Source: Gamarada debralockiae (taxonomy: Eukaryota > Ascomycota > Leotiomycetes > Helotiales > Hyphodiscaceae). Taken from it: DNA of 64,000 nt. The stretch lies in NCBI GenBank assembly GCA_002803225.1, contig NXFV01000353.1, positions 25,092-89,091 of the forward strand, given 5' to 3'. The notes below the pieces were generated by a model that did not search any database, was not told the origin of the DNA, and saw only the letters and a program-made list of their open reading frames with translations. Made by a program: the position numbers and the translations under genes. Of the stretch, positions 36,152 to 48,348 are shown piece by piece; positions within the stretch are counted from its first letter, which is position 1, and every line of letters starts with the position of its first letter.

Positions 36152-37500
36152 ATGCCCCGCGTAACACAAACAACCTACTCAGAAGGCATTCTCTACGGCC
36201 TCCCCACCTTCCCCGCCCACGACGGCAAGAAATACACCGCGATCGTCACAGGCTCCAATGGCATCTCAGGTTCAGAGATGGTCGGTGTCCTGGCCGCAGC
36301 TCCAGAGCGATGGTCAACCATCTACTCCATGAGCAGGAAGCCACCAAAGAGCGACAATCCTCGCGTAAAGCCCATCGCGGCAGATTTCTTGAGCACTACA
36401 CCCGAAGAGTTGGCTGCTCTATTCAAGAAAGAAGGTGTGAAAGCAGATTATATTTTCTTTACGAGTTACTTACAGCCGGCGGCACCGGAGGGGAGTGGGA
36501 TATGGAGTAATACTGAGGATTTGGATAAAGTCAATGGTACCAACCATTTCCCCATTCTTAAATGTTTTGGATTTGCTAATTTATTCCAGTTACACTCCTC
36601 TCAAATTTCCTCTCCGCACTCACAATCTCGGATATCATCCCCAAGCGCTTCCTCCTCCAAACAGGCGGAAAGCACTACGCCGTGCACCTCGGTCCCACCG
36701 CCATGCCAATGACAGAAGACACACCCGCCCTGCGTGTCCCACATGAAAACTTCTATTTTCCCCAAGAAGATCTTCTCTCCGCCTGGTCAACTAGGCATAA
36801 CACTCACTGGACAGTCACGCGTCCTGGATTCATCATTGGTGCCAACGAAAACGCCCAAATCAATATCTCCTACGCTCTTGCTTTATACGCAGCAATCCAG
36901 CGTGAGCTAGGCAAGAAACTAGAATTCCCGTCTGATTTGAACGCTTGGGATATCAATAAGGACCTCACGACTGCGGTTATCATTGGGTATTTCTCCGAAT
37001 GGGCGGTCCTTACTGAAGGCGCTGCGGATCAAGCCCTAAACATCGTGGACGATTCCCCTTTCTCATACGGCAGATTCTGGCCCGAAATAGCGCGTTGGTT
37101 TGGGGTTGAAGCGGGGAAGCCAGAGGCAGATGAGAGTAAATACCAAGCCATAACAATGCCTCGTTCCCCGGCACCCCGGGGCTTCGGCCCTGCAGGCAAA
37201 GTGTATATTACGTGGAGTTTTATGGAATGGGCGAAGAGGGAGGAAGTTAAGGAAGCGTGGGAGAGAATTCAAGAGAGGGAGGGGTTGAGGAAGGATTTAG
37301 ATCCTTGGAGGAGCTGGGAGAAGGTGCAGGAGGTTTGGGGGACGCTTGATGCGGAGATTCTGGGCGGGTGGGGGAGGACGCAGACAATGGATAAGGCGAA
37401 GAAACTGGGGTGGCAGGGACATGTTGAGACGGATGAGGGGATTAGGAGTACGATTGAAAGGATGGTGGAAATGAAGATGGTGCCTAAGTTGACGGTGTAG
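36152..37500 (+). CDS. PRISE-type short-chain reductase (progesterone 5-beta-reductase/iridoid synthase-like)
   Basis: NAD(P)H-dependent enone reductase of the extended SDR family. Exons 36152-36536 and 36590-37500 give 431 aa. The nucleotide-binding motif is IVTGSNGISGSEM (about 31-43), unlike the classical TGxxGxxG only in spacing. The FFTSYL segment and the catalytic Tyr-Lys region (LLQTGGKHYAVHLG) follow, then NFYFPQEDLL and TVTRPGFIIGANENAQIN, all PRISE hallmarks. Related fungal enzymes occur in secondary metabolism and in detoxification of enones; the substrate here is unknown. It lies between two relics, with no biosynthetic partner beside it. Confidence 0.88.
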
Positions 37501-38149
37501 AGGGCTTGGAGTGCTGGGGGAAGGTGGAGGGAGGTCGTAGGGTGGATAGAAGTGAAATATTTATGACGAGTTGAATGCTGAAAGCTCCTGTATTTTTTTT
37601 AGTGAATTTTGAGGATTGGGAAAATCCATTTCGCAATTTCACAATAGAATGCAGTCCACTCACAACTCTATGTCAAAAATGTAGGACTGCTTTTGACACT
37701 GCGTTGGTGGTTCCAACACCCCTTTTGCAGCACAGTGAAGCGACGCTGGTCTCTAACAGAACAGCCTTGCACAGCCCCCTACCTTCATCTAGAGCAACTT
37801 CCTTCACTACAACTCCCTTTCAAGTCCTACATGCAGGCTTTTTCAAAACTCAAAAGATCAGACACGAAATAGCCAATTGCTGTACTTGTGCTGTAAGATC
37901 TTACATTACCACATTCAACTGAGGTTTCGCAAAATGATCAGGCTTGGATATCACCATCTCTTGAATCTGCTATTCCTGAGCACCCTTTGAGGCTGCAGGT
38001 CGACCGCCTCGCTTTGAAGCATTACTTGTATGCCCCTCTTGCGTTCCAGTGCAGATATTCCAGCCCCAGGAATCGGCATCGACTTGACAGCATCTTATTC
38101 AGCAGCCGCTATCCGCTACCACAATAGCTCTATCATAGATCTCAGAAGT
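37501..38149. other. Intergenic downstream of the PRISE gene
   Basis: 3' UTR of the reductase followed by sequence with no recognisable feature. Confidence 0.35.
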
Positions 38150-39101
38150 GTTTGTGCTACTCCTTAAAAACGTGAAGCGGAGAGCTAATGACCATATCCA
38201 AGGTCGACGCAGCACAAGAGTACATTGAGCTCATGTCTCGCTTGTCAAACTCTGCATCTAAAGATTTGTTGTAGGGAACGATTTTTCGAGATGATGCAAT
38301 GGCCGTAGTTAATAAATGCTTAGCACCCCCAATAACATGTGGTACAAAGTCCGCTGCTCCTTAGCTTGAGCAAAAAGACGTCGCTCCCTCCCCACACCCA
38401 ACATAACAATCATCGCCAATCTTATCCTCCAACTCCGCCAAACCATCGACAACAAACTCAATCAAAGCGATATCAATCGCGTCTTGCCTGTTATTCCTAG
38501 CCTTCCAGGTCTTTCCTACAAGATCTCAAAGATGTAATCATACGCATGCCTAACCAGCCTTCAACACACAAACATATCGGTGATTTCGTCTCAGAGACAA
38601 GTGCCGCATTCGCAGAGATGGGATACGATCTTTGCTCTTACTTCAATAATTGCGATAGCTGCGAATGGGAAGAAGCTGATATGCCGTTCTCCCACATCCT
38701 CGCACTCAGCTTCAGCCATGCATCGTTCAGCGCTGCCTACATATACATGCAATCCTCGCTCAGCAGTATGCATGAGAAAGAGGCAGTTTTCTCCTCCTTA
38801 GGCCTTTCCACTCTTCCACAAAGCCAAAACAAAAAATCTCTGTACTGGAACAAAGTCCTAAATATAATAGTAAGCGTTGGACGAGCAGCACAGAGACCAT
38901 AAACACATCTACTGCTCCGAAGATGCTGATAACCCCAACTTTGCAGAGATCGTTCAGGCTGTGTTACAAGAATTGGTTCCTGAAAATCAGAGCGATACTA
39001 GAATGTTAGACGTGAAAGGGCTGGAGGATATGTGGGATCCGCTGTATGTCGCTGCGAGAGGGGCAGCAGAAGTTGCCAAACGCTCCCAGGGGCTCCTGTG
39101 A
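38150..39101 (+). pseudogene. Relic of an uncharacterised fungal protein (actin/Hsp70-like family possible)
   Basis: Frames at 38546-38902 (MGYDLCSYFNNCDSCEWEEA, FSHASFSAAYIYMQ) and 38877-39101 (NFAEIVQAVLQEL, DPLYVAARGAAEVAKR) are in different phases and together look like the C-terminal half of a fungal family ending in VAARGAAExAKR, which is reminiscent of ATPase folds of the Hsp70 type. An upstream piece (AAQEYIELMSRLSNSASKDLL) sits near 38200-38270 before a stop. No splice sites explain the frame changes. Treat the family guess as tentative; the broken state is clearer. Confidence 0.45.
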
Positions 39102-39637
39102 GCTGTCACGAGCCGACTCGCTGAGAGGAAAATCGGCGCCCACCGAGCATGGAGAGCAAGAATCAAAGGCCTTTAATGATGAGCTTTAAGTCGTAATCGG
39201 AAGGTGTGGCGTTTCTGAAGGGAGCCAGTTTTCGGGTCATGGCGGAGTTTGGGCTTGGAGATAAATCATGATCGGACGACTTTGTTAGACCAATGATTTC
39301 GTGACTGAGAAACGTGCATGATGATTTTGAGATAAGGAGGGATTTATTTCTCTTCGAAGAGAAAACTTAACAAGCAGCGACTTCCTTAATACAGAAGCAA
39401 TGAATGGAAAGGTACGTTTTACCAAACGCTCAATTAGCCCGGAGGTCAACTCGACACAAGGCTTCCATTTCTATAACTGTCTAAGACCAGAGGAGATGCT
39501 TATATGATACGTTCATTAACCTTGCCCATTTATCAATATAGCAGGATATGCTGCCGCAACTTTGGCTACAGCTTGCTATAACATTCAAACATTACTCACT
39601 GTGCTCACTCTACATCAACTTTTTAGTTCAATCTCAC
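39102..39637. other. Intergenic
   Basis: No gene recognised; contains the 3' end of the minus-strand peptidase gene. Confidence 0.35.
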
Positions 39638-41492
39638 TCATGGTCTCAGCTCCACCTCCCTCCTCCGGCCCTTCTCTTTCGTCAAACAATGCGCATCCCA
39701 CTCCAGCATCCACTGCTTCAAAAACACAATCTCCTCCGCCTGCGTCTCGCGCACTGGGACCGGTGGCAGGAGATCCGGTGGATAATTGACCGTCTCATTC
39801 GGGAACAGTCCGTTCTCATCCCAATGATGGACAGCATCCGCAATCAAGATAAATGGCTCGGAGACTGTGCTCGTCCTGTTGTGCGCGGTCAAGTTGAAAG
39901 GGGAAGCGTGAGGAGTCGCTGGGCGCCAGGGATCGATTTGCCCGTCAACGAATGCGAGACGGGGGTAGGAGATGGCGAAGCCCCCGTATTTGTTGATCGC
40001 TTCGATGTCGGGAGGTGTAGTAATGTTGAAGGCGTCGACGCAGATTATGGACTCCCACTCCAAAGTGTTGAGGCGTGAGGTAAGGGGAAGAATGTCTTTC
40101 GGCACACCAGATCCGGTTTGGAGAAAGCCCCATTGTGTGCAGTACTTGTTTTATTTTTAGTATGGGATATTTTGAGATTGAATTGGAAACTTACTTGGTA
40201 AGGCCATGATCTCCAACCTTGCGAGATATCATCTTGAGCATAATACGTGGCGTTGTGTGTCGAGAAGCACGAGTCTTGAGTGCCTTCACAGCCATCAACA
40301 GCGTATTGAGCCAGCCACCCGATCCAATTCAGCATCGGAGTAGTCAACGAATCAACCTCAGATCCATATCCTCCCTTCTTCAACAAATCCTGGACTCTAC
40401 TAGTCAAGCCTTCCGTGTCAGGGTAAATAACGGAATCCGTTGTGATGTTGCTGCAGAACAATTCGAAAGAAGGATCATTGACTGCGGGGTCCCAGTTCTT
40501 TCCTTGCCAAGCATCAATACCGTAACCCACGACATATGCGAAATCATCATTGTACGTGACATTCGGGAGGCCAAATGCGGCTTTGAGCTCCGCCTTCGTA
40601 GCATTGTCTGTGCCAAGGAGGATGTTATCCATCATGTTAGTAATTTTCTGGGTGTTGAGAACACATGATTGCTTGGCGTAGACACGAATGGGCTCGTAGT
40701 ACGCCCAGTAATCCCAGATGGCTTCAACGACTCCGCTGGAGGAGATGGTACCTATTCCAATTAATCCCTGATCCATACTTTGATCATGATGACCTACCCC
40801 AGAAAACATCCGGATACAACTTCCTCAGGAAAGCATTGAACGCTCCCGCATAGCTACCACCATACCCAATATACGCCACGTTCGGAGAAGTAAGATTCAT
40901 ATGCTCCAGCCCTTTGAACACAACGTTCTTCGCAAAATAAACTTCATCAGCCAACGCCTGGTCCGTGGTCAAGAACCTCAAATTCTCTGTCGAGAGATCC
41001 GCTGTCGGCCAGCTGTTCCCATAATATCTGTGCTCAAGCACAACTCCAATACCATGCGTAGCCTTAATCATTTGGTGCAGCAGACCTTTTTGTAGATAGA
41101 CAAGGCGACCAGTGGCGTCTGTCTCCCCGGATTGCAGAACGATGACGGGTCCGCCGGGCTTGTAATACGTGGCATCAAACCAGTAGCGCATGTTGAAGAA
41201 GCCATCACTGTGGGGTTCGTAGAGGGAGTCATTGTGGAAGTGGTCGATAGGTGTAGAGAGGTTGTACTCAGGGTAGAGGAGAGTGGGGTCCGTGTCCCGT
41301 TTGAGGAGGTCACGTTGGCCGATTGTGCTTCTCTGGATACCTTGTCAGCTCAATTGACTCTGGGACGAGAGTTTTTGACCGTTTGGAGGCCGAACTTACT
41401 CGGACCTTCCTTTCAAGCGCATTGAGGGGCAGCGCAGCGAAAGTGGTGCTGGCGAGCCCAAGGAGCGCGCAGAATGCACTGAGCTTGACCAT
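39638..41492 (-). CDS. Secreted serine peptidase, family S28
   Basis: Prolyl-carboxypeptidase/dipeptidyl-peptidase-II-like enzyme that trims proline-containing peptides, usually outside the cell in acid. Exons 41492-41400, 41332-40798, 40751-40195 and 40144-39638 give 563 aa. A signal peptide is clear (MVKLSAFCALLGLASTTFA). Catalytic residues fit the family: Ser (about 191) in YIGYGGSYAGAF, Asp in AFVDGQIDPW, His in ADAVHHWDENG. FNMRYWFDATYYKPGGPV and EHRYYGNSWP are further hallmarks, and there are at least eight N-glycosylation sequons. The last intron carries a textbook TACTAAA branch. Its upstream neighbour on the same strand is the P-type ATPase. Confidence 0.93.
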
Positions 41493-42395
41493 GTTGACAG
41501 AGCTGGAAATAGATCCCACGAAATTGACTGATATCTCTACATACCGTCAGCCAAATATTCTCTTCCCGGCTCTCTGTTTGCTGATCACACTCGGCATCTC
41601 TCTAGCACTTGCCCAGAAAACGCGGGATATTTGAATCGCTTCATTCCAGAGCACTCACATCTCAAATCCTCACTTCACTCAAGGCACAACAAGCTCTCAC
41701 TCTTCCCCAGGTGGGATGATGAGCTTATATATACCCCATCCTCCCTTACCAAATCCCAACCCCGCAGTACAAGCTCCAAAGAAGAAGGTACTGCATCATA
41801 CCTGCAGTGTGTGCTGATTGCCAAGGTAAAGCGGCGGATATGAACCTTATCGCGGCCCAGCACCTTCTGTTTTGGGCTTGAGTCCGCGATGGTGCCTGAA
41901 TAGCCGATGCAGCTCGCCGTTGTCCCGGAACTCCAATCTGCCTTCGTGTTCTTGCTAAGCAGAAGCGGGTGAGGAATATCTTTGTTCTGGAAATTTTGAG
42001 GATGAGGATGTTTAATTATATGTGGAAAGTGTTTCGGGAGCGTGCTTCTGGAATGTTTGGGAGTGAAAGGGAAAGGGACGGCTACCGGTTCATCTTAAGC
42101 TTAATTAATCTCAAGAAACGGTTTTCTTCGTCGCTGTTTTAACAGCTTCAAAAGAGGGTTTCGAACATCCAGTGACACAACGATGCAGAGCAATTTGCTT
42201 TTCATCTAGAGTCTGCAGAGGACAATAGTAAGGTTGCTCGCAACAGTTCATCAAAGTTGCTGCAGCAATTTAGAGACTCCTTGCATTGAGCTCAGATTCC
42301 ACAGCATTCAGACTGTCAATCATTTAAGACCAATCACATTCCACTCATCTCTATATACAACCACCCCCCTCTCTTCACCGTTTCCCCCTAACTCT
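41493..42395. promoter_or_regulatory. Peptidase upstream region
   Basis: 903 bp between the peptidase start and the end of the ATPase gene, both minus strand. TATATATA at about 41728-41735 lies about 235 bp upstream of the peptidase ATG and is the best TATA candidate. No coding sequence recognised. Confidence 0.4.
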
Positions 42396-45300
42396 CTACC
42401 AAGAACATCTCGCCAACACTCCCCCCGGCCACCTTCGGACACAGTACTTCCTCCCCTCATCCAAAAATAGAATCCCCAACCCAAACGTCGCTGGTAAGAA
42501 GAAATGTTCCGCTGGGACCTGGCTCGTCCCCAACGTACTCTGCAGCTGCGGGATATAGAGCCAGAAGATAGCCATACAGAGCGCAAAGGCGATGGCTGGG
42601 AAGAGATAGAGATTTTGGGTTGCTTTGTTGAAGGCTGGTGGGTGTTGGAAGATGGAGAGGCGGCGTGTTCGGACGGCCATTAGGTTGAACCATTGCCTGT
42701 TTTTCTGTTAGTTGGTGATTCGGTGGCGATGACGAGACCAAAAAGATATTGGAAACGGGGAGGGAAATCTGGGCAAAAGGGGGAGGGGGGAGGAGGCTTA
42801 CATGACGACCAAGTTCACGAAATAGACACTGGATGCTTCAGCGAGTTTCTGCTTGGCGTAGGATGGGTCGATGGTAGGTGGTAGGTTGCCGTATTTGAAC
42901 CAGAGATCATTGAACGCTATGCCGTTGCGTTGGAGATACCAGTAGGACATCGCAAAGGAACAGAGAGTTTCTATGACACCGATGAAGCCGTAGGATTGGA
43001 GCATGAGTTGCCAATCGACCAGACGGTCGACCTTGGGCTTGCGTGGTCTTCGGACCAAGACGTCAGCTTCAGGAGCTTCGTATGCCAAAACAGTTGCGGC
43101 GGCACAGTCGGTGAAGCAACTACAACATTGTCAGCAGAGCCCACACATACAACTAATGTCAACCTACCAGATAATGATCATAAGGAAACTTGTCAAAACC
43201 TGAGGAAGGCCGAAGACGACATTTGTAAAGACTGGCCAGAACTCAGAGAAAGAACCCGCAGGCAGCAAATAAGCAATCGTCTTCTTCAGGTTATCGAAGA
43301 CGACTCTTCCATACTGGACTGCTTCAACAACTGCGCTGAATGATTCTAGGAGAACCATGTCTGCGGCTTCGATGGCGATGTCTGAGCCGCTTCCGAGTGC
43401 AATACCGATGTCTGCTGCTTTGAGGGATGGGGCGTCATTGACTCCGTCCCCAGTCATGCCGACGATCTCGTCTCTGCTTTGGAATTCGCGGACGATACGG
43501 AGCTATAATTGGGGGTCAGTGAACTATTTCTTTGGGAGAGATTGGAGTAGCCTGCCTTCTGTTCTGGAGTGGTTCTTGCGAAAACTATCTCGTCGTATTT
43601 GCAGAGTTGCTCCCACTGGTTCTCGTTGAGAGTAATCAGTTCGGGGCCGCTCAAGACGATCGATTTGCAAGTGTGGGAAATATCGGAGACATTGACAGCT
43701 TTCCCCCTATTATCCTCATCAATCGAATCGGAAGTCGACAAAGTGTCATCTCGAGAGAGTGCCGAGATTCCTCTCACCATGTTTGGTGGGTTGGTGATGA
43801 TCCCGCACTCGGTTGCGATAGCTTGAGCTGTGAGAGCAAAATCCCCAGTGACCATGAAAATTCGAATACCAGCTCCACGGAGGGTGGAAATAACGGACCT
43901 GAAATATTTGAAGTTAGCATCATGAGGGAGCATGTTTGAAAATATACGTACGGAATCTCGTCACGGGGCGGATCGACAATTCCGACGATACCAACCAGTG
44001 TAAGACCAGTCCTAGCATGGTGCATGACTTCCTCCTCAAAGTGGCTAGATGTTGGTGCTGAAATCATTTGTTCCTTACAAACGGTCTTGCGAGCTAGGAG
44101 AATCACTCGTTTACCTTGTGCTGACCAAGTGTTCTTGATCTCTTCGATCTTGGAGCGCGTTGAGTCGTCGAGGTTCTTGGTGTCGCCATCGATTGTGGTG
44201 TATTTTGCGCATCGAGTGATCAATACATCAGGAGCGCCTTTGATGGTCAAGAGCCTGAAGTCGTTAGTAAAATGTCAGTTTGCAAGTCTTCTTGTACTTA
44301 CGTATCTTCAGGTCTGAAAGTAGCGGCTTCAGTAGTAGGCAAGGCGAGCTCGAGTCCCTCTGGCTCTGCCAAAGCCAAAGTTCTGATCATATACTTGTTC
44401 TTACTGTTGAACGCCAACTCGAAAGTCTTCTTCCATAGTTGTCGAAGCTCAGAAACGGGTCCAAGCGACTCGGAGAGTCTAAGAATAGCTTGATCAGTGG
44501 CATCTCCATTGATCTTTCGCTCGTGAAGAGGAAGGTTGTCTGTGGCTGCATCGAACTCTCCAGAGTTGCAAAGACCTGCGATGGTCCTCAACTGAGAAAC
44601 GGCATTGATACCACTGCCTTCGTTGCGGCGATTCATCATGTCGTCTCTTGCTTCCTCGGGAGTCATGTTATGAGTGCCGATGCTTGTTTCTGTAACATAC
44701 ATTTTGTTCTGGAAAGGTATCAACAGCCGTGAGCAGTCGAGGAGTCATTGGTGAGTACCTTTGTCAGAGTTCCGGTTTTGTCGGAGCAAATGACACTGAC
44801 GGCCCCCAAAGTTTCGACAGTCTTCAAAGACTTGCAAAGGATCTTGTTCTTGCGCATGAGATTCGCAGTAATCGTAAGGGATGCAGTCAGTGCTATTGGG
44901 AGACCTTCTGGAATGAATGCGATTGCAACGGAGACACAATCGACAATCAACGTTGGAACATTGATGAAGCCAGGGTGCTTTGGACGCAAGTACGCCGCCC
45001 TGGATATCGCGGTCAGCAGAGAGACCTAAAGTCAAGGAGGCTTTCATACCAGACGATAATAACGACGATGATCATAGTTAACATAAGCGAACAAATAATG
45101 AACACAAAATTGAGAACTTCTCGCTCCAAGGTAGTCAAACCAGTCTTGGGTGTGTTCGTCATCTTTGCGATCTTGCCGAAGACAGTAGCATCACCTGTTG
45201 ACACAACGACTCCGATTCCGCTGCCTGATATGCAATGAGTACCTTGAAGACCGATATTCTTCGTCTCGAGATAGTTATTGTCGGTGCTATCGGTAGTTCC

Positions 45301-46222
45301 AGCAAGTGGTACCGATTCACCTAGACATTTTGTGAATTGCTGACTATGTTGAGCTGAAGGGAGAACTTACCTGTCAAGATCGATCGATCGAACTTCGCAT
45401 CAGACGAAATCTCCGCAAATCGCACATCGGCTGGAAGCTTGTTACCAGCCTTGATATACAAGATATCACCGGGGACAATTTCGCTGGCTACTATGGTGGT
45501 TTGGTGGCCGTCGCGAAGTATTAGACAGTTGTCAGGAAGCATGGTTGTGATAGACGCCATAACCCGAGAAGAGGACCAATCCTGCCACGCGTTGAAGGCT
45601 GCTTGAATAAAGAACACAGCCAAGAGAACGATTGCGAGAGCCAAGTTTGCCACTGCCGGAGGCTCACCAAGAGGTTTCCAGGATACAAAAACGAGGATAG
45701 ATCCGACGAGCAGAATTGATCCAAAGCCTTTGAAGAAATATCCGAAGATTTGTTGGAAGTAGTGGGTTGATGGAGGAGATGGCTGATTCTTGCCATATCT
45801 TGTGAGGCGAAGCTTGACTTGATCTGCGGAGAGTCCTTGGCCGGGAGAGCTGGATAGACGAGTGTACAGCTCGTTGTTCGTGACAATGTGCCAGTCAAGA
45901 TTGGCAAGTTCTGAAGGTTGTTAGCATGGTGTGATCGAGGCATATCCGGAGGAATACCTTTTGCCGCTGTATCCTTTGCTTTCTGTATTTCCGCTGCATT
46001 TTTCTCCTTTGACTCGGCGATCTGGAACGATACAGTTCTGTACTGAATTGGAAGTGCGGATGCGGGGTCAATGGATCCTCTCCTGCTGTGCATGCTCCGG
46101 ATACTCATGCTGGAGCTTGAGCGATGGAGTGATGGTTGAGGTCTCGATCCTGCCGCCTCTACATCCGCATCCGTCCAATGGATGCGAGAAGCTTTCTGCT
46201 TCTCATCCTCGAATTCGACCAT
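42396..46222 (-). CDS. P-type cation-transporting ATPase (type IIC-like, Na+/K+-ATPase alpha-like)
   Basis: Ten exons: 46222-45958, 45910-45371, 45320-45050, 44999-44759, 44708-44302, 44254-43952, 43898-43556, 43502-43168, 43119-42802 and 42696-42396, giving 1107 aa. The phosphorylated Asp (about 432) is in ICSDKTGTLTK. PEGLPIALTASLTI is in membrane helix 4, TGE is before it, KGAPDVLITRC binds ATP, and MTGDGVNDAPSLKAADIG is the hinge. Pairs of hydrophobic helices lie in the usual places. The ion is not certain: PEGLP and CKSLKTVETLGAVSVICS point to the fungal IIC group rather than ENA (IID) or PMR1, but fungal IIC proteins lack the beta subunit and some transport protons. Intron 43555-43503 needs a GC donor (AAG then GCAGGC) to give TTPEQKLRIVREFQ. 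Confidence 0.92.
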
Positions 46223-48040
46223 TTGGGGAGGCTAGGAAGACTGCACGAATCTCAGATTGTGGGGGCGCTGCAAGAGGCTGAAGAGGGGTACCGAGCAACC
46301 ACAAGTGAGAAGTCTGGAGAGAACCAATAAGAGATAGCAAAGAATTGGTGAGACCAGAGATGAAGGATAGAATGGAATTGAGTGAAAGCTTCAAGCTACC
46401 AATGCGAATCGTCCTTCACGAGTGGGATCGAGATAATCGCAAAACGAAGAGAGACTCAAACTCTTTATAACATTGAGGAATTTGCCATGTGACAAGTATT
46501 TGACTTCCAAGATCATTGCGACCAGCGATCCCGAGGATGGAATGCTCAGCTCCGTTTGACATCTTGACAGACGGGAGGCATTCTGAATAATATCTGATGC
46601 AAGAAGAAAATCGCGCATACAAGGAGAGTTGATGCCAAGCGGGATTGAGGTAAGGAGAACATGACAACCTTTTTCCAAATTCGCGGAAAGCTCTACCATA
46701 CCACGTTGATCGACAAAGGTCCGTTTTCGCTACTCAGTGATTGGATGAATCGCAGACTTCCTTTGATTCTTTGCTGATTGCTCGTGCGTCTGCGCCAGAA
46801 AGCTGGGAATATTTCATGGGAGTGTGGGGCTACTTGCTCCGGCTCCCTTGGTTTGGCTCATCTTTTTGATATTATTTGACCTTTGCTGGGAGATAGCCTT
46901 TCAGCGGTTATCGCTTGGTGCTGGCTCTGTGGGCAAAATGCCTCATAGAAAATCTGACGCCGCCAGTCGCCTCCCACCTCCAAATCCGGCTCCGAAGTGA
47001 GATGAGAAACTTGAATGAAAGTGGAAGCAAAATATATGCCTCATAGTGATGGTGCGCAGAGGTCTATCCTTGACACAGCTTTACATAAATGGCTGCTTCG
47101 AAACAATCCACTTTGCATCAGCTCTATCAGTTTTTGACAAACTTTGACCAATCTCAAAGCTCATGATGCATCGGACGCATCAAAGAGGGGCTCTTCGCTG
47201 ACTATCCTTGCTCCCCCGCATATTTGAGTGTGTATGAAGAGCTATCTGGAAAAGGAATGTACATCCAGGAAGGCAAAGCTCGATTTGTTCTGTCCTTGTG
47301 TTTGTGCCGTCGCACCAGATGCATCCAGGACAGTCGCAGTCATCCAAAAGGTCGGGAATAGGATGTTCAGAATATTAATATGCATCCAATTGTTCGCGGC
47401 GTGGAATAGCCAAGTGGCAGCATTCGTGTTAGAGTGGTGACTTTGTTGATTGCGAGTCTTGAGCGCGTCAAAGTTTTTCGCTAATGAAGCCCATGTCGCT
47501 TTAATGTGCGGCGAAAGGGGGCCCAGCTACCACCAAAAGAAACTCGACATTTTATTTTATAACGTTGTGGTCGATTGATCTCCTACATTATTGCCTATGG
47601 TTTAAATTCGGAGCGGGAGATGAGACAATGGCAACCGGGTGGTGGAGCAGACTGGACTTTGGAGGAACTGATACATATGACTTGATTCTATCTCTGGATT
47701 AATGAGTATAAATACTCTCGTACTCCCATCTTCCCAATTCGTTGCTGTCCAATGGATTCATTTATTGATAAGTATTTAAGCCCACAGGATCTTAATAACC
47801 AGTAAGAAACCATCTGATCTTTCCCGCCTGCGTAAGCTTTCAAGGGGCCTGCTTCCGCCAAAGGTGAATTACACCCCTTCTAACTCTTCACAACCTTACA
47901 ATTCAAAATAAGGAAAACTCACCTTAAACAAAGCAAACATGGTCAATCGAGGCTAAACCTTCCCCCGAAAACGCGTAACTAACATTCTCACAGGCATGTT
48001 TTGAGACGCAATGTACAGAGACCGCGGGGAGAGAGAAAGC
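46223..48040. other. Gene-free region upstream of the ATPase
   Basis: Holds the ATPase promoter and leader at its left end. The rest shows no recognisable gene. Near 47895-47913 a short hairpin (CCTTA, 10-base loop, TAAGG) precedes the repeat array. Confidence 0.4.
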
Positions 48041-48310
48041 TATCCAAAAAGGATGACGAAAATGCCCTCCTAATGGAGATGAAGAGTGCCATCCAAAGGG
48101 ATGAAGAAATGTGCCACCTAAATGGGTGAGGAAAGAATGCCAATGTGCCACCTAAATGGGTGAAGAAAGAATGCCATTGTGACGAACGAAGAAATGCCCC
48201 TCTGACGAGGGAAGATGATTAACACTCTGGCGAGCGTAGAGATGCCGTTCTGGCGAACTGAGAAATGCACCTCTGTCGAGGTAAGAATACGTCCTGTCGG
48301 ATGAAGAAAA
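48041..48310 (+). repeat. Array of short hairpins with co-varying stems
   Basis: About ten units, 21-33 bp apart, are joined by the spacer GAAGAAATGC or a close variant. Each unit is a small inverted repeat whose arms differ from unit to unit but still pair: ATCC/GGAT, CTCC/GGAG, CATCC/GGATG, CACC/GGTG (twice), CCTC/GAGG, CTC/GAG, GTTC/GAAC, ACCTC/GAGGT, TCC/GGA. The first half uses TAAT or TAAAT loops, the second TGAC, TGGC or TGTC. No open frame here is convincingly coding. Confidence 0.65.
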
Positions 48311-48348
48311 ATGAGAACAGTTAGTACCACCCCTCCCACCAAAACAGA

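Noticed and set aside
47880..47935. Bacterial-style terminator at CCTTA..TAAGG
   Set aside because: Eukaryotic context and no gene ending there; listed only as part of the hairpin zone.
48041..48310. CRISPR-like array
   Set aside because: Repeats are not identical, spacers are the constant part, and the genome is eukaryotic.
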